Below are positions 35,381 to 45,344 of a stretch of 64,000 bases of DNA, piece by piece. Under the pieces are notes generated by a model that was not told the origin of the DNA, searched no databases, and was given only the letters and a program-made list of their open reading frames with translations. A program made the position numbers and the translations under genes. Source of the DNA: Thermoactinomyces sp. DSM 45892. Lineage in GTDB: Bacteria > Bacillota > Bacilli > Thermoactinomycetales > Thermoactinomycetaceae. The stretch's first letter is position 1, and each line of letters opens with the position of its first letter. The stretch spans positions 80,568 to 144,567 of the forward strand of contig NZ_FNPL01000008.1 in assembly GCF_900107305.1 (NCBI RefSeq), in the 5' to 3' direction.

Positions 35381-38032
35381 ATGGATAACGAACTGCAAAT
35401 GTCTACGAAGTATGATCCGAAATCCGTAGAACAAAAAAGATATCAATTTTGGCTAGAACATGAATTATTTCGACCTTCAGGCGATAAAGATCGTCCTACT
35501 TACAGCATTGTTTTACCTCCCCCGAATGTTACAGGAATGCTACATATGGGACATGCTCTCGATTTTACGCTACAAGACGTACTGATTCGGATGAAACGGA
35601 TGCAAGGGTATGACACACTATGGCTACCGGGCATGGATCACGCGGGCATTGCGACGCAAGCAAAAGTGGAAGCGAAACTTCGAGAAGAAGGCATTAGCCG
35701 CCACGATCTCGGGCGAGAAGCTTTTTTAGAAAAGTCTTGGGAGTGGAAGGATCACTACTCAAAAACGATTCGTGAACAATGGAGCAAAATGGGTTTCTCG
35801 ATGGATTATTCAAGGGAGCGTTTTACCTTGGATGAAGGATTATCTCAAGCGGTTCGCAAAGTGTTTGTTGATCTGTTTAACAAGGAGTTAATCTATCGCG
35901 GTAAACGAATCATTAACTGGGACCCAGCACAACGTACAGCTCTCTCTGATGTAGAAGTGATTCATAAAGAGATTAAGGGTGCGCTATACCACATGCGCTA
36001 TCAGTTGAAGGATGGTTCTGGTTATATTCAAGTAGCCACCACAAGACCTGAGACGATGTTGGGAGATACTGCAGTTGCCGTTCACCCAGCGGATGAGCGT
36101 TATCAAGATATGATCGGGAAAATGTTGATTTTACCGATCATAGGGCGTGAAATCCCTATTATCGCGGATGAGTATGTGGATCAAGAGTTTGGAACAGGTG
36201 CTGTGAAAATTACACCAGCTCATGATCCAAATGATTTCGAGATGGGACTACGTCATAACTTACCACAGATCGTAGTGATGGATGAAACAGGAGCTATGAA
36301 TGAAAACGCAGGAAAATATCAAGGCATGGACCGTTTTGCATGTCGAAAACAACTTACGAAAGATCTACAAGAATCAGGTGTGATGGTTGAAATAGAGGAG
36401 CATATTCATTCGGTTGGGCATAGTGAACGTTCTGATGCCATTGTCGAGCCGTATCTATCTACTCAGTGGTTTGTGAAGATGAAACCTCTTGCACAGCAGG
36501 CTATCCAGCTTCAGAAGAGTGAAGATAAAGTAACCTTTGTTCCCGAACGCTTCGAGCATCAGTATGTCCGTTGGATTGAAAACATTCACGATTGGTGTAT
36601 CTCTCGTCAGTTGTGGTGGGGACATCGTATTCCGGTTTGGTATTGTGATAGCTGTGGAGGAATGACGGTAACGTATGAAGACCCAACATATTGTCAGTCC
36701 TGTAAGTGTACCGATATCCGTCAGGACGATGATGTGCTGGATACTTGGTTTAGTTCCGCGCTGTGGCCGTTCTCGACGATGGGGTGGCCTGAAAAAACGG
36801 ATGATGCAGATCGCTATTTCCCTAATAGCGTCTTAGTTACCGGACATGATATTCTCTATCTTTGGGTGTCGCGTATGATTTTTACTGCCCTTGAATTTAC
36901 AGGGCAAAAACCATTCCAAGATGTGCTGATTCACGGATTAGTTCGGGATGCAAATGGCGTGAAGATGTCCAAGTCCTTAGGAAATGGTGTGGATCCGCTT
37001 GAAGTAATCGAACAATACGGCGCAGATGCGATGCGCTTTATGGTATCTACAGGCTCCACTCCAGGGCAAGATCTGCGTTTCCGTATCGAACGGGTCGAAC
37101 AAGCCAGAAACTTCATCAACAAAATTTGGAATGCAAGCCGCTTTGTGCTTATGAATCTAGGAGATTTCAAGGTTGAAGATATCGATCTATCAGGCAATCT
37201 CGGTACAGCAGATAAATGGATCTTGACTCGTCTTCAGGAAACCATTGGTCAAGTGACCGATTACCTAGAATCGTACCAGTTAAATGAAGCAGGCCGTGCT
37301 TTATATGAATTTGTTTGGGATGACTTCTGTGATTGGTACATCGAACTAGCAAAACTGCATCTATATGGTGATGATGAACTAGTCAAGAAAACAGCTCAAT
37401 CCGTTCTCTGCCACGTTTTGGATCAGATTCTTCGTCTTATGCATCCGATGATTCCGTTTGTTACCGAAGAAATCTGGCAACAAATTCCTCATGAAGGGCA
37501 AAGTATCGTTACAGCAAAGTGGCCGGAAGAACAAGCAGAGCTACAGTTTTCCGAAGCGAAAGAGGAAATCGCTTTGTTGATCGAGGTAATCCGAAACGTG
37601 CGAAATATCCGTGCCGAGGCAAATGTAGCCTTGAGCAAGATGATAGAATTGATTATTCGCCCAAGTGATGAGACGACCGAAAAACTTCTTTTACAAGGGG
37701 AAGCTTTCATTCGCCATTTCTGTAAAACAGAGGAATTAACGATTTCTATGACAGCCGGAACACCGGAGAAAACGATGAGTGCGGTGGTAACGGGAGCGGA
37801 AATCTTTATTCCACTGGCTGGTTTGATTGATATCGATCAAGAGATAGATCGGTTGAAAAAAGAACTAACCACGCTAAATTCCGAGGTGGATCGAGTTCGG
37901 AAGAAGCTATCGAATCAAGGGTTTGTAAGCAAAGCCCCTGATCATGTAGTAGAGGAAGAAAAAAGAAAAGAGAAAGATTACCTCGAAAAGCGTGAGAAAG
38001 TACAAGTGCGATTAAACGAATTACAACAATAA
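35381..38032 (+). CDS. valS: Valyl-tRNA synthetase
   Basis: This class I synthetase charges tRNA-Val and has an editing domain for mischarged threonine. It has 883 residues. The HIGH-type motif is MLHMGHALD near residue 50; the CP1 editing domain spans about 200-345; zinc-type cysteines YCDSCGG and YCQSCKC lie near 420-445; KMSKS is in [10 protein letters not shown] near 525. A C-terminal coiled coil ([19 protein letters not shown]) ends the protein, as usual for ValS. GAGGAGATG precedes the ATG. It is under T-box control. Confidence 0.98.
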   Translation: MDNELQMSTKYDPKSVEQKRYQFWLEHELFRPSGDKDRPTYSIVLPPPNVTGMLHMGHALDFTLQDVLIRMKRMQGYDTLWLPGMDHAGIATQAKVEAKLREEGISRHDLGREAFLEKSWEWKDHYSKTIREQWSKMGFSMDYSRERFTLDEGLSQAVRKVFVDLFNKELIYRGKRIINWDPAQRTALSDVEVIHKEIKGALYHMRYQLKDGSGYIQVATTRPETMLGDTAVAVHPADERYQDMIGKMLILPIIGREIPIIADEYVDQEFGTGAVKITPAHDPNDFEMGLRHNLPQIVVMDETGAMNENAGKYQGMDRFACRKQLTKDLQESGVMVEIEEHIHSVGHSERSDAIVEPYLSTQWFVKMKPLAQQAIQLQKSEDKVTFVPERFEHQYVRWIENIHDWCISRQLWWGHRIPVWYCDSCGGMTVTYEDPTYCQSCKCTDIRQDDDVLDTWFSSALWPFSTMGWPEKTDDADRYFPNSVLVTGHDILYLWVSRMIFTALEFTGQKPFQDVLIHGLVRDANGVKMSKSLGNGVDPLEVIEQYGADAMRFMVSTGSTPGQDLRFRIERVEQARNFINKIWNASRFVLMNLGDFKVEDIDLSGNLGTADKWILTRLQETIGQVTDYLESYQLNEAGRALYEFVWDDFCDWYIELAKLHLYGDDELVKKTAQSVLCHVLDQILRLMHPMIPFVTEEIWQQIPHEGQSIVTAKWPEEQAELQFSEAKEEIALLIEVIRNVRNIRAEANVALSKMIELIIRPSDETTEKLLLQGEAFIRHFCKTEELTISMTAGTPEKTMSAVVTGAEIFIPLAGLIDIDQEIDRLKKELTTLNSEVDRVRKKLSNQGFVSKAPDHVVEEEKRKEKDYLEKREKVQVRLNELQQ

Positions 38033-38073
38033 GTAATGGGTAAAACAAAAGTTTCATTTGCGATAAGGAAAGA

Positions 38074-38097
38074 AGGGTAGGATCTGTTTCCTACCCT
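38074..38097 (+). terminator. Hairpin between valS and folC
   Basis: AGGGTAGGA (38074-38082) pairs perfectly with TCCTACCCT (38089-38097). There is no T tract, so it may act as a processing or attenuating structure instead of a full terminator. Confidence 0.45.
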
Positions 38098-38134
38098 GTT
38101 CCTTCTGTTGACGAAACGGGGAATCCATTGCAAA

Positions 38135-39502
38135 ATGGACAGAGTATGGATCGATGCTGAGTGTGCAGAGATCGAAGGAAGGAAGCGAGCTACGTTGTTT
38201 AGAGCAGCCCAAGAAGTCCAAGATTGGATGGATCAGCATTGTGTAATGGGGATTCAGCCTGGTCTGGATCGTATGAAATGGGTGTTGGCTAGACTTGGAC
38301 ATCCAGAGCGCCGATGCAAATGGATTCATATCGCAGGTACGAATGGAAAGGGTTCCACAGGTGCTATGATTACTTCAATCTTGCGAGAGGCTGACTACTC
38401 GGTTGGAGTGTTTTTATCTCCCCATATTTTAGAGTGGAATGAACGAATTCAAGTAGATGGAATCGGCATTTCGGAAGAATCGTTTGTCCAGTGGAGCAAT
38501 ACGTTGCTTCCGTACCTAGAAGAATTAGTGGAACAGGGAAATGCTCCCTCCCCTTTTGAGGTTTGGACGCTTGTTGGGATTTGCTACTTTGCATTAGATG
38601 CTTGTCCATGGTTCGTCGTTTGGGAGGCGGGACTGGGTGGACGCTGGGATTCGACGAATGTGGTGCATCCGCTTGTATCGGTCATTACGAACATTGGATA
38701 TGATCATAAAGAGTTTTTAGGTTCCACATTACCAGATATTGCTCGCGAAAAGGCGGGGATTATCAAGCGCGGAGTTCCCCTCGTAAGTAGTGTCGAAGAG
38801 GGGGATGCCCAATCTGTGATTCATCGGATTGCCCAGAATGAATCGGCCGCCATTTATCAATTACATAAACAATTTTCCTATGAAATAGAAGAATGTACAG
38901 CTAATAAACAAGTTTTTTCCTTTACGAGTCCTTTTGAAAGACTGACGAATCTTTCTATTGGTTTACAAGGGGTTCACCAGTTTGAGAATGCAGCAACGGC
39001 CCTCATGACGATCGACATTCTCAGGCGCAGGTACATAACAGTGGTGGAAGAAACCCACATTAGAGTAGGACTTGAAAAGGTTCATTGGGCGGGGCGTATG
39101 GAGAAGGTACAGGATCAACCGCTGGTAATACTAGATGGTGCCCATAATCAAGATGGGATTTTGTCATTAGCAGCATCCCTTACGAGGTGGTATCCACATA
39201 AGAAAATCCGCTTTGTGTTGGCTTCCCTACAAGATAAAGAAATCGACATACTAAAGCCCATTGTGGATATAGCACATGAAATCATCGTAACGGAAATTTC
39301 GAACTTCCCACGCTCACGTAGAGCAAATGAGCTAGCTACCATGTTAACGCCTTATTTCTCAGGCACGGTACAAGCATTTGAAAAGACAGAAGATGCGGTT
39401 CAGGTAGCAGTAAATCAAGCAAATTCAGACGATGTAGTCGTCATTACAGGTTCTTTATATCTCGTTTCAGAAGTACGCCCTTATTTTGTAAGATCGATTT
39501 AA
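38135..39502 (+). CDS. folC: Folylpolyglutamate synthase / dihydrofolate synthase
   Basis: This Mur-ligase-like enzyme joins glutamate to dihydropteroate and extends folate polyglutamates. It has about 455 residues. The P-loop GTNGKGSTG is near residue 72, and LGGRWDSTNVV plus ITNIGYDHKEFLG give the central-domain signatures. ILDGAHNQDG is the C-terminal ligase motif. The start is uncertain: ATG 38135 has a GGGGAA upstream; TTG 38108 has none. The first 25 or so residues have no clear counterpart in B. subtilis FolC. murC begins directly after it. Confidence 0.93.
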   Translation: MDRVWIDAECAEIEGRKRATLFRAAQEVQDWMDQHCVMGIQPGLDRMKWVLARLGHPERRCKWIHIAGTNGKGSTGAMITSILREADYSVGVFLSPHILEWNERIQVDGIGISEESFVQWSNTLLPYLEELVEQGNAPSPFEVWTLVGICYFALDACPWFVVWEAGLGGRWDSTNVVHPLVSVITNIGYDHKEFLGSTLPDIAREKAGIIKRGVPLVSSVEEGDAQSVIHRIAQNESAAIYQLHKQFSYEIEECTANKQVFSFTSPFERLTNLSIGLQGVHQFENAATALMTIDILRRRYITVVEETHIRVGLEKVHWAGRMEKVQDQPLVILDGAHNQDGILSLAASLTRWYPHKKIRFVLASLQDKEIDILKPIVDIAHEIIVTEISNFPRSRRANELATMLTPYFSGTVQAFEKTEDAVQVAVNQANSDDVVVITGSLYLVSEVRPYFVRSI

Positions 39503-39526
39503 ATGGTGAGAAGGTTGGTGATCCAA

Positions 39527-40909
39527 GTGGAGAAAAAAAGAGTACATTTTATTGGGATCGGTGGGTACGGGATGAGTGCCATTGCGCGTGTCCTCCTCGA
39601 TATGGGTTTTCCTGTATCTGGCTCTGATGTAGCGGTAAACTCTTTGGTTGAGCGCTTGATAGAGCGTGGTGCTAAAGTAACAATGGGACACCAAGCAGAA
39701 AATGTACATGGTGCAGAGCTAGTTGTATACTCTACCAGCATCGCTCAAGATAATGCAGAGATTGAAGAAGCAAGGCGACAAGGCATTGAAGTAATCCATC
39801 GTGCACAAATGTTGGCGCGGCTGTTAAATGATCAAACAGGGATCGCCGTGGCTGGAGCGCATGGCAAGACAACTACATCGTCCTTGATCGCTCAAACACT
39901 TGAGATCTGTGGCCAAGACCCGACATACATCATCGGTGGAGAAGTAGTCGGATTAAAAAGTAATGCCAAGGCCGGCGAAAGTAAATTTGTAGTAGCAGAA
40001 GCGGATGAGAGCGATGGCTCTTTTCTCGAATACTTCCCGCATATCGCTGTCGTGACCAATATTGAACCTGATCATCTCGAACACTACCACGGCGACTTTG
40101 AAAACTTAAAACAAGCGTATCGAGAGTTTTTAAGTCAGGTGCGTCCAGAAGGAGCAGCGATCTTATGCTGGGATGATGAGCATGTAAGAAGTATGGCTGA
40201 GCGCGTAAAAGGAAAGTACATTACGTATGGAATTGACCATCCGGATGCCGAGTATCGTGCAGTAAATATTCGTGAGAAATTTCGCGCGATTACCTTTACC
40301 GTGGTTCATCGCGGTCATGAGCTAGGTGATGTGACGATTCGTATTCCCGGACGTCATAATATCGCCAATGCACTTGCGGTTATCATTACTTCACTAGAGT
40401 TAGGGGTGCAGTTCGCAGCAGCGGCAGCAGCTCTATCAGAGTGTCAGGGGGCAAAACGACGTTTCCAGGTGATTGATGAAGTAAATGATGTATTAGTCGT
40501 CGATGATTATGCCCATCATCCAACAGAAATTGTCACAACTCTTAAAGGCGCGAAAGCTTCCAAGAAAAAGATTGTGTGTGTATTTCAGCCACAACGATAT
40601 TCTCGTACCTATCATCTGATGCAGGAGTTTAGCGAAGCCTTTGGAGAAGCAGACGAGGTTATTATTCATACGCTGTATGCACCTGTAGGGGAAAAACCGA
40701 TCCCAGGCGTATCGGCAGAGCGCTTAGCGAAGTTGATCGTCGAAAACAGCAATCCAAATACACAGTTTATGGCATCCATCGATGATATTATCCACTATCT
40801 TGCAGAATCGGTACATCCTGAAACATTAGTGATTACTATGGGCGCGGGTGACATTTGGCGAGTGTCTCATGGCTTGGCTCCTGAGTTACATAAGCGATTT
40901 GCACAGTAG
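39527..40909 (+). CDS. murC: UDP-N-acetylmuramate--L-alanine ligase
   Basis: MurC adds L-alanine to UDP-MurNAc in peptidoglycan precursor synthesis. It has about 460 residues. The N-terminal UDP-binding GIGGYGMSAIA, the P-loop GAHGKTTTSSL near residue 105, TNIEPDHLEHYHGD, GRHNIANALA and the C-terminal DDYAHHPTEI are all family signatures. The GTG at 39527 is chosen because GGTGA lies six bases before it; an ATG eight codons upstream is possible. It is likely transcribed with folC. Confidence 0.95.
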   Translation: MEKKRVHFIGIGGYGMSAIARVLLDMGFPVSGSDVAVNSLVERLIERGAKVTMGHQAENVHGAELVVYSTSIAQDNAEIEEARRQGIEVIHRAQMLARLLNDQTGIAVAGAHGKTTTSSLIAQTLEICGQDPTYIIGGEVVGLKSNAKAGESKFVVAEADESDGSFLEYFPHIAVVTNIEPDHLEHYHGDFENLKQAYREFLSQVRPEGAAILCWDDEHVRSMAERVKGKYITYGIDHPDAEYRAVNIREKFRAITFTVVHRGHELGDVTIRIPGRHNIANALAVIITSLELGVQFAAAAAALSECQGAKRRFQVIDEVNDVLVVDDYAHHPTEIVTTLKGAKASKKKIVCVFQPQRYSRTYHLMQEFSEAFGEADEVIIHTLYAPVGEKPIPGVSAERLAKLIVENSNPNTQFMASIDDIIHYLAESVHPETLVITMGAGDIWRVSHGLAPELHKRFAQ

Positions 40910-40917
40910 TAGGGTGT

Positions 40918-40950
40918 AAGAAAGTGCTATCCTTTGGGTAGTGCTTTCTT
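40918..40950 (+). terminator. Terminator after murC
   Basis: AAGAAAGTGCTATCC (40918-40932) pairs with GGGTAGTGCTTTCTT (40936-40950) through a three-base loop, with wobble pairs. Confidence 0.85.
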
Positions 40951-41052
40951 CTATGAAAATAATTGAATATTCATTAGATAGTATTATATTTCTACATTTA
41001 CTATGTTATAATTAGTTAAGTAAGTAAAATAAATGTCGAGGAGGTTTTCTTT

Positions 41053-42279
41053 ATGGAAGCATCATTGCGTAAAGCCATCCTATTGCACGACATAGCCAAA
41101 TTAAAATCGAAGGAAGAACAATGGGAACCTTACGCATGGTATAAAGAAATGCGCGAAAAGAGTCCCGTTTTTTATGACCCTGAACAAGATGTATGGAATG
41201 TTTTTTTATATGATCATGTAAAGCGTGTGTTATTTGACCACGAGTTATTTTCTAGTAAACGAGAACGTAGCTTAATCCCGATTCCTCGTAGTGATCAGGA
41301 TGATCGAAATAACGTAAACAACTGTGATCCACCACAACACCGAAGTCGTCGTGCGTTGCTTTCAAAAGCATTTACACCTCGAAGCCTGAATGAATGGAAG
41401 CCTCGCATTCAATTATTGGCAGACGAACTGGTTGCGGGCCTAGAAGATCAGACGACAGTGGATATAGTACAAAGGCTGGCTGTCCCATTGCCAATCATTG
41501 TCATTGCCGATTTGCTCGGAGTTCCTTCAAAAGATCGAGAATTATTTAAAGCTTGGTCAAACATCCTCTTTCTCCCTTACGCCAAGGATTTATTTACTGA
41601 TATCGCGGCAAAAAAGGCACAAGCGATGAAGGAGTTTCGAGAATACTTACATCCAATTGTGCTTGAAAAACGGCGAAATCCAGCAAATGATATTCTTTCT
41701 GACCTGGTTCAAGCAGAGTTAGAGGGTGAGAAACTAACCGATGAAGAGGTAGTGATGTCGGGAATTGGACTACTAGGTGCTGGGAATGAAACGACGACCA
41801 CGCTGATTTCAAATACATTTTACGCCATGCTATTTGATAAACCAGACATTTACCAAGAGTTACGTAAAGACGTGTCCCTCATTCCTAAGTTAGTAGAAGA
41901 GGCTCTTCGTTTTCGATTCTTAGTTACCATGGATCGGAGAGTAGCTCAAGATACTGACATATTTGGACACGAGATGAAACAGGGACAAATGGTCGTTGCT
42001 TGGATCGCCTCCGCAAATCGAGACGAATCCCAATTTGCACATGCCGGAGATTTTGATATCCATCGTTCTGGGAATCAGCATCACCTGACCTTTGGAGCGG
42101 GCGCTCATTTTTGCCTAGGCGCTCCTCTGGCACGTTTGGAAGCGACTATGTTATTTACTTCTTTTGTTGAGCGCTTTTCAAATATTAGTCCAATCGATGG
42201 GATGAAAGTATCAGACCATCTAACGGATTCAGTCACAGGCCAATCGCTAAAAAGTTTGCCGATTCATATAGAGAGATAA
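41053..42279 (+). CDS. Cytochrome P450
   Basis: This is a soluble bacterial heme monooxygenase of 408 residues (CYP107/109-like size and motifs). The I-helix oxygen-activation motif is LLGAGNETTTTL, the K-helix is EEALRF, and the heme loop is FGAGAHFCLGAPLA with the axial ligand Cys354. GGAGG precedes the ATG. It is a single gene with its own terminator. No ferredoxin or reductase gene is nearby, so the electron donor and substrate are unknown. It is not in the biotin operon, and there is no reason to call it BioI. Confidence 0.93.
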   Translation: MEASLRKAILLHDIAKLKSKEEQWEPYAWYKEMREKSPVFYDPEQDVWNVFLYDHVKRVLFDHELFSSKRERSLIPIPRSDQDDRNNVNNCDPPQHRSRRALLSKAFTPRSLNEWKPRIQLLADELVAGLEDQTTVDIVQRLAVPLPIIVIADLLGVPSKDRELFKAWSNILFLPYAKDLFTDIAAKKAQAMKEFREYLHPIVLEKRRNPANDILSDLVQAELEGEKLTDEEVVMSGIGLLGAGNETTTTLISNTFYAMLFDKPDIYQELRKDVSLIPKLVEEALRFRFLVTMDRRVAQDTDIFGHEMKQGQMVVAWIASANRDESQFAHAGDFDIHRSGNQHHLTFGAGAHFCLGAPLARLEATMLFTSFVERFSNISPIDGMKVSDHLTDSVTGQSLKSLPIHIER

Positions 42280-42298
42280 ATAAAGAGAGTTTCAGATA

Positions 42299-42325
42299 GG
42301 GCAACCATGCAGTTGCTCTTTTTTA
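42299..42325 (+). terminator. Terminator after the P450 gene
   Basis: GGGCAAC pairs with GTTGCTC around CATGCA, followed by a six-base T run. Confidence 0.75.
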
Positions 42326-42397
42326 ACCGTTGAGTAGTCCATGAATATACATATAGTAGAAATCATACTTCTAAACCGAAGTATACAGAGAGGTGAA

Positions 42398-43687
42398 ATG
42401 GTGAGGATTCAATGGATCAAGAAAACAAACAATATCCTTCTACCCCGAAATCCCTTTGCACAGAAAAGTTCGCTCCCAGATACGATGTCGCTTCATTTTG
42501 GTTCGTATACCTGTGAATTACAAGTGAAAATAAGTAAGAAACTCCCGGATCGTACACTAGGCATTCCGGCTCAACCCTTTCCTTTCCCCATTCCTGTGTT
42601 ACCTTACGAGGTACAGATAAAAGAGGATGAGATCCATATAGGTCCTGTAATCGGAATCCTTTTGCCCAGCCTAAAAAAGTATCCCTACTTTGCCTGTCAT
42701 GTAAAAAAATACCCCCAGCTAAAAGGATTAATCTACGTATTTACATTACGAAATGTTAAAACGAAAACGAGAACCATCCAAGGATCCTACTTTAATCCCA
42801 AAGCGAGAGATGAGAAAGAAGTCTGGTGCTCTACACGGCTTCCTTTTCCAGATGCTATGTACAGAAGGATGTTTTGTAAAAAAATTCCTACAGAACTAGC
42901 GAATCATGTTTCAGGAAAAGTCTTTAATTCTCGCACTTTTAGTAAATGGATCTTATGGAAATGGCTTTCGCAAACGTTAAGAGAACATCTACCTGAAACA
43001 AAAAAACTAGTCGATATCCAAAGCTTTCAAGGTATGATCGACAAGTATGGATCGGTCTTTCTAAAGCCCAATATATCACGACGGGCAGTAGGGCTCTTTT
43101 TAGTGAAGAAAAAAGGAGAAAAATACCATTTCATTGATCGGGACCAGCAAAAAACGATCCTTACGCAAGAAGGGATATATCAACTATTAGAAAAACTACA
43201 AACCATGGATTATATGATCCAACAAGATGTTCTTCCAGATCGAAAAGATTTTTCTACTGATTTCCGTGTCATTATGCAGAAAGGGAAGCGAAAACAATGG
43301 ACATGTGTCGGGATTCTTGCCCGAATTGGAGAGAAAGGGAGTATCACAACTAACTTTCGAGAAAAGGGTCAATTACGGAAGGGCGCAGTGGCATTAAAAA
43401 AAATGTTCTCAGCTTCTAATCAAGAAATCAAGGTGATGGAAGAGGAGATAAAAGAGGTTTGTAAACAAGCGTGTCAGGTAATTGACGAACACGGTTTGTT
43501 TGGAGACGTGGGTCTAGACATCGCCGTGGATAGCGAGAAGCGAATCTGGCTGCTAGAGATAAATAAGTACCATGATCTTTATATGCCTTTGTATATTAAG
43601 AATAATCGTCAAATGTTTGATCAAGTGATGACGAATCCTCTTGAATATGCGAAATCGTTGGCTGGATTTACTATAGAAAAGAAGTAG
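42398..43687 (+). CDS. YheC/YheD-type ATP-grasp protein
   Basis: This belongs to the ATP-grasp-like YheC/YheD group, some members of which associate with the spore coat in B. subtilis. It has about 429 residues. The N-terminal region holds the family-type GPVIGILLPS near residue 85. The ATP-grasp part spans about residues 215-425, with FLKPNISRRAVGLFLV, YMIQQDVLP, DFRVIMQKG and the metal-binding end GLDIAVDSEKRIWLLEINKY in two parts. AGAGAGGTGAA precedes ATG 42398 and GTG 42401; either may be used. It stands alone. The substrate is unknown. Confidence 0.82.
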   Translation: MVRIQWIKKTNNILLPRNPFAQKSSLPDTMSLHFGSYTCELQVKISKKLPDRTLGIPAQPFPFPIPVLPYEVQIKEDEIHIGPVIGILLPSLKKYPYFACHVKKYPQLKGLIYVFTLRNVKTKTRTIQGSYFNPKARDEKEVWCSTRLPFPDAMYRRMFCKKIPTELANHVSGKVFNSRTFSKWILWKWLSQTLREHLPETKKLVDIQSFQGMIDKYGSVFLKPNISRRAVGLFLVKKKGEKYHFIDRDQQKTILTQEGIYQLLEKLQTMDYMIQQDVLPDRKDFSTDFRVIMQKGKRKQWTCVGILARIGEKGSITTNFREKGQLRKGAVALKKMFSASNQEIKVMEEEIKEVCKQACQVIDEHGLFGDVGLDIAVDSEKRIWLLEINKYHDLYMPLYIKNNRQMFDQVMTNPLEYAKSLAGFTIEKK

Positions 43688-43714
43688 CCCTTCAAATGAA
43701 GAGTCTACTTCTTT
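43680..43714 (+). terminator. Terminator after the ATP-grasp gene
   Basis: AGAAGTAG pairs with CTACTTCT around a CCCTTCAAATGAAGAGT loop that also folds on itself (CTTCA/TGAAG). A five-base T run follows. Confidence 0.75.
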
Positions 43715-43736
43715 TTGAATGATAAAAGGATGAGTG

Positions 43737-44645
43737 CTAATGAATATCTCGTTTCTTAAAGTTTCCACCTTGGATATCATGAATATTTCCAACGGCGAGG
43801 AATGCCTGTGGATCAATATCTTCCACGATTGCTTTCAGTTTTGCTTCTTCTAGACGAGTAATCACACAGAAGATGACTTTTTTCTCTTCTCCTGTAAATG
43901 CACCTTCGCCATTTAGGTACGTAACGCCTCTTCCTAAGCGGTTCAAGATTGCATCCCCAAGTAATCTTGGGTTATCACTAATAATCCAAATAGACTTCGT
44001 TTCATTGAAACCCTCGATGGTGACATCAATTGCTTTATAGGCAATAAAGTAAGCCATCAATGAGTACATAGCACGATCCCATGAAAAGACGAATCCAGCA
44101 CTCCCTAGAATAAATAGGTTGATGAACATGACGGTTTGACCAACGGATAAAGGAATGCGTTTGTTAAACACAATGGCTAAGATCTCTGTTCCATCCAAAG
44201 AGCCACCGTATCGAATGACTAGCCCCACACCTACACCTAAGATCATTCCGCCAAATACAGCAGCGAGTAATGGGTCTGAGGTTAAAGGTTGTACAGGATG
44301 CAACAAATTTGTGCCAATAGACATCACGATGACACCAAAGATAGAAGAGATGGTAAACGTTTTTCCAATTTGTTTGTAGCCGAGGAAAAAGAACGGAACA
44401 TTTAATACAAACAAAAGAAGCCCTAAGTTTAGACCAGATAAGTGCGACAACATGATTGCGATTCCGACAACGCCACCATCAATAACTTGGTTTGGCACTA
44501 AAAATATCTCCAAGCCTACAGCCATCAAAATAGCACCTAAGAAAATTAAGATACCTCGTTTACATAAAGCTAATGCAGATAGCTTTTTATGGTCTTTGGG
44601 GGTTATCTCCGGAGTTGGTTGTGGTTGTTTTAATACAGCTTCCAT
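43737..44645 (-). CDS. YitT-family membrane protein (DUF161 plus DUF2179)
   Basis: This is a 302-residue protein of the YitT family. It has five or six membrane segments in about residues 25-210 (GGVVGIAIMLSHLSG, GGSLDGTEILA) and a soluble C-terminal DUF2179 domain (TIEGFNETKSIWIISDNP to the end). The DGGVVG and GSLDG motifs are characteristic. Its transport substrate is unknown. Upstream on the same strand, with a 14-base gap, is a small AbrB-like gene. Confidence 0.88.
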   Translation of the reverse strand: MEAVLKQPQPTPEITPKDHKKLSALALCKRGILIFLGAILMAVGLEIFLVPNQVIDGGVVGIAIMLSHLSGLNLGLLLFVLNVPFFFLGYKQIGKTFTISSIFGVIVMSIGTNLLHPVQPLTSDPLLAAVFGGMILGVGVGLVIRYGGSLDGTEILAIVFNKRIPLSVGQTVMFINLFILGSAGFVFSWDRAMYSLMAYFIAYKAIDVTIEGFNETKSIWIISDNPRLLGDAILNRLGRGVTYLNGEGAFTGEEKKVIFCVITRLEEAKLKAIVEDIDPQAFLAVGNIHDIQGGNFKKRDIH

Positions 44646-44659
44646 CTATCTACTCCTCT

Positions 44660-44830
44660 CTAATCGGTTTTGTGGGAGAGATCACCTTGTACCATCTGAA
44701 CTTTATCGATGAAAACTCTTCCATCTTCAATCCCAAAAGTGATGTAATCACCTTCTTTTAATTCTAAGCACTCTCGAACTTCCTTAGGTACAGTAACTTG
44801 ACCCTTCGAGCTAATGCGATATACATGCAT
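44660..44830 (-). CDS. AbrB/MazE-type small DNA-binding protein
   Basis: This is a protein of 56 residues with the swapped-hairpin AbrB fold motif: RISSKGQVTVPKEVRECLELKEGDYI, seen as RISSKGQVTVP and LELKEGDYITFG. The first 45 residues make up one complete domain. AbrB-like proteins bind DNA as dimers or tetramers, while MazE-like ones act as antitoxins; no toxin gene is adjacent. It lies just upstream of the YitT gene on the same strand and may regulate it or be cotranscribed with it. A GGTGAT precedes the ATG. Confidence 0.78.
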   Translation of the reverse strand: MHVYRISSKGQVTVPKEVRECLELKEGDYITFGIEDGRVFIDKVQMVQGDLSHKTD

Positions 44831-44903
44831 AAAATCACCTTCAGGATTGGTTTGTATTCTTTACTTCTTTACTTCCTTACTCTCATTGTAACATAAAATA
44901 AAA

Positions 44904-44938
44904 AGAAGTCATTCCCGAATTTACGTAGAATGACTTCT
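44904..44938 (-). terminator. Terminator of the small-peptide transcript
   Basis: AGAAGTCATTC (44904-44914) pairs perfectly with 44928-44938. On the minus strand it is followed by TTTTTATTTTA. Confidence 0.85.
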
Positions 44939-44973
44939 AAGTTTTTCCTTTCATATGCGCAATCGTATTCAAA

Positions 44974-45054
44974 TTAGACCCCACCTCTTTCTTTTCCAAT
45001 CCATACATTAAATACAACTTCGAATACCGTTTTTAGCACTGTCATCCAGTTCAT
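44974..45054 (-). CDS. Possible 26-residue hydrophobic peptide
   Basis: An ATG five bases after a perfect GGAGGTGA opens a 26-codon frame. The peptide (begins MNWMTVLKTVFEVVF, ends WIGKERGGV) is an amphipathic hydrophobic helix with a basic C-terminal end, resembling small membrane-active peptides in overall character only. It has its own terminator about 40 bases downstream and no long ORF on its transcript. A second start-like TTG with GAGGTGG follows directly but would give only 11 residues. I do not recognise a family. Confidence 0.5.
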   Translation of the reverse strand: MNWMTVLKTVFEVVFNVWIGKERGGV

Positions 45055-45344
45055 CAAGCTCACCTCCGTTTTGTTTTTGTTTATATTGATATTTTAATCC
45101 ATGCTCCGATTTCCTCCCATTTGTTTTCCTTTCACTTGTATTACTCTTTTGTAAGAGAAATACAGGTTGGATTAAGATTATATATGTTATCAGCTATCAA
45201 TCATGGAAGAGAAAGCTGAGTTGATATTTAGGTATATCAAGAAAATATATATTAGGAATAAAACATATGGAAAAACTTTACAAACAATCTAAGTGATCGA
45301 TATAATATAAAATAGGTTATGAAAATATAGAATAGGGTGAAAAA
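45055..45344. other. Divergent region upstream of the peptide and the secreted protein
   Basis: AT-rich, with the peptide Shine-Dalgarno at its left edge. No further gene is seen. Several TATAAT-like sites near 45300-45312 could serve the plus-strand gene. Confidence 0.4.

Noticed and set aside
41053..42279. P450 as BioI of the biotin pathway
   Set aside because: Not in the biotin operon, and BioC/BioH already supply the pimeloyl step.
44937..44972. 11-codon frame after the 26-residue peptide
   Set aside because: It has a GAGGTGG but ends inside the terminator stem; too short to support as a gene.
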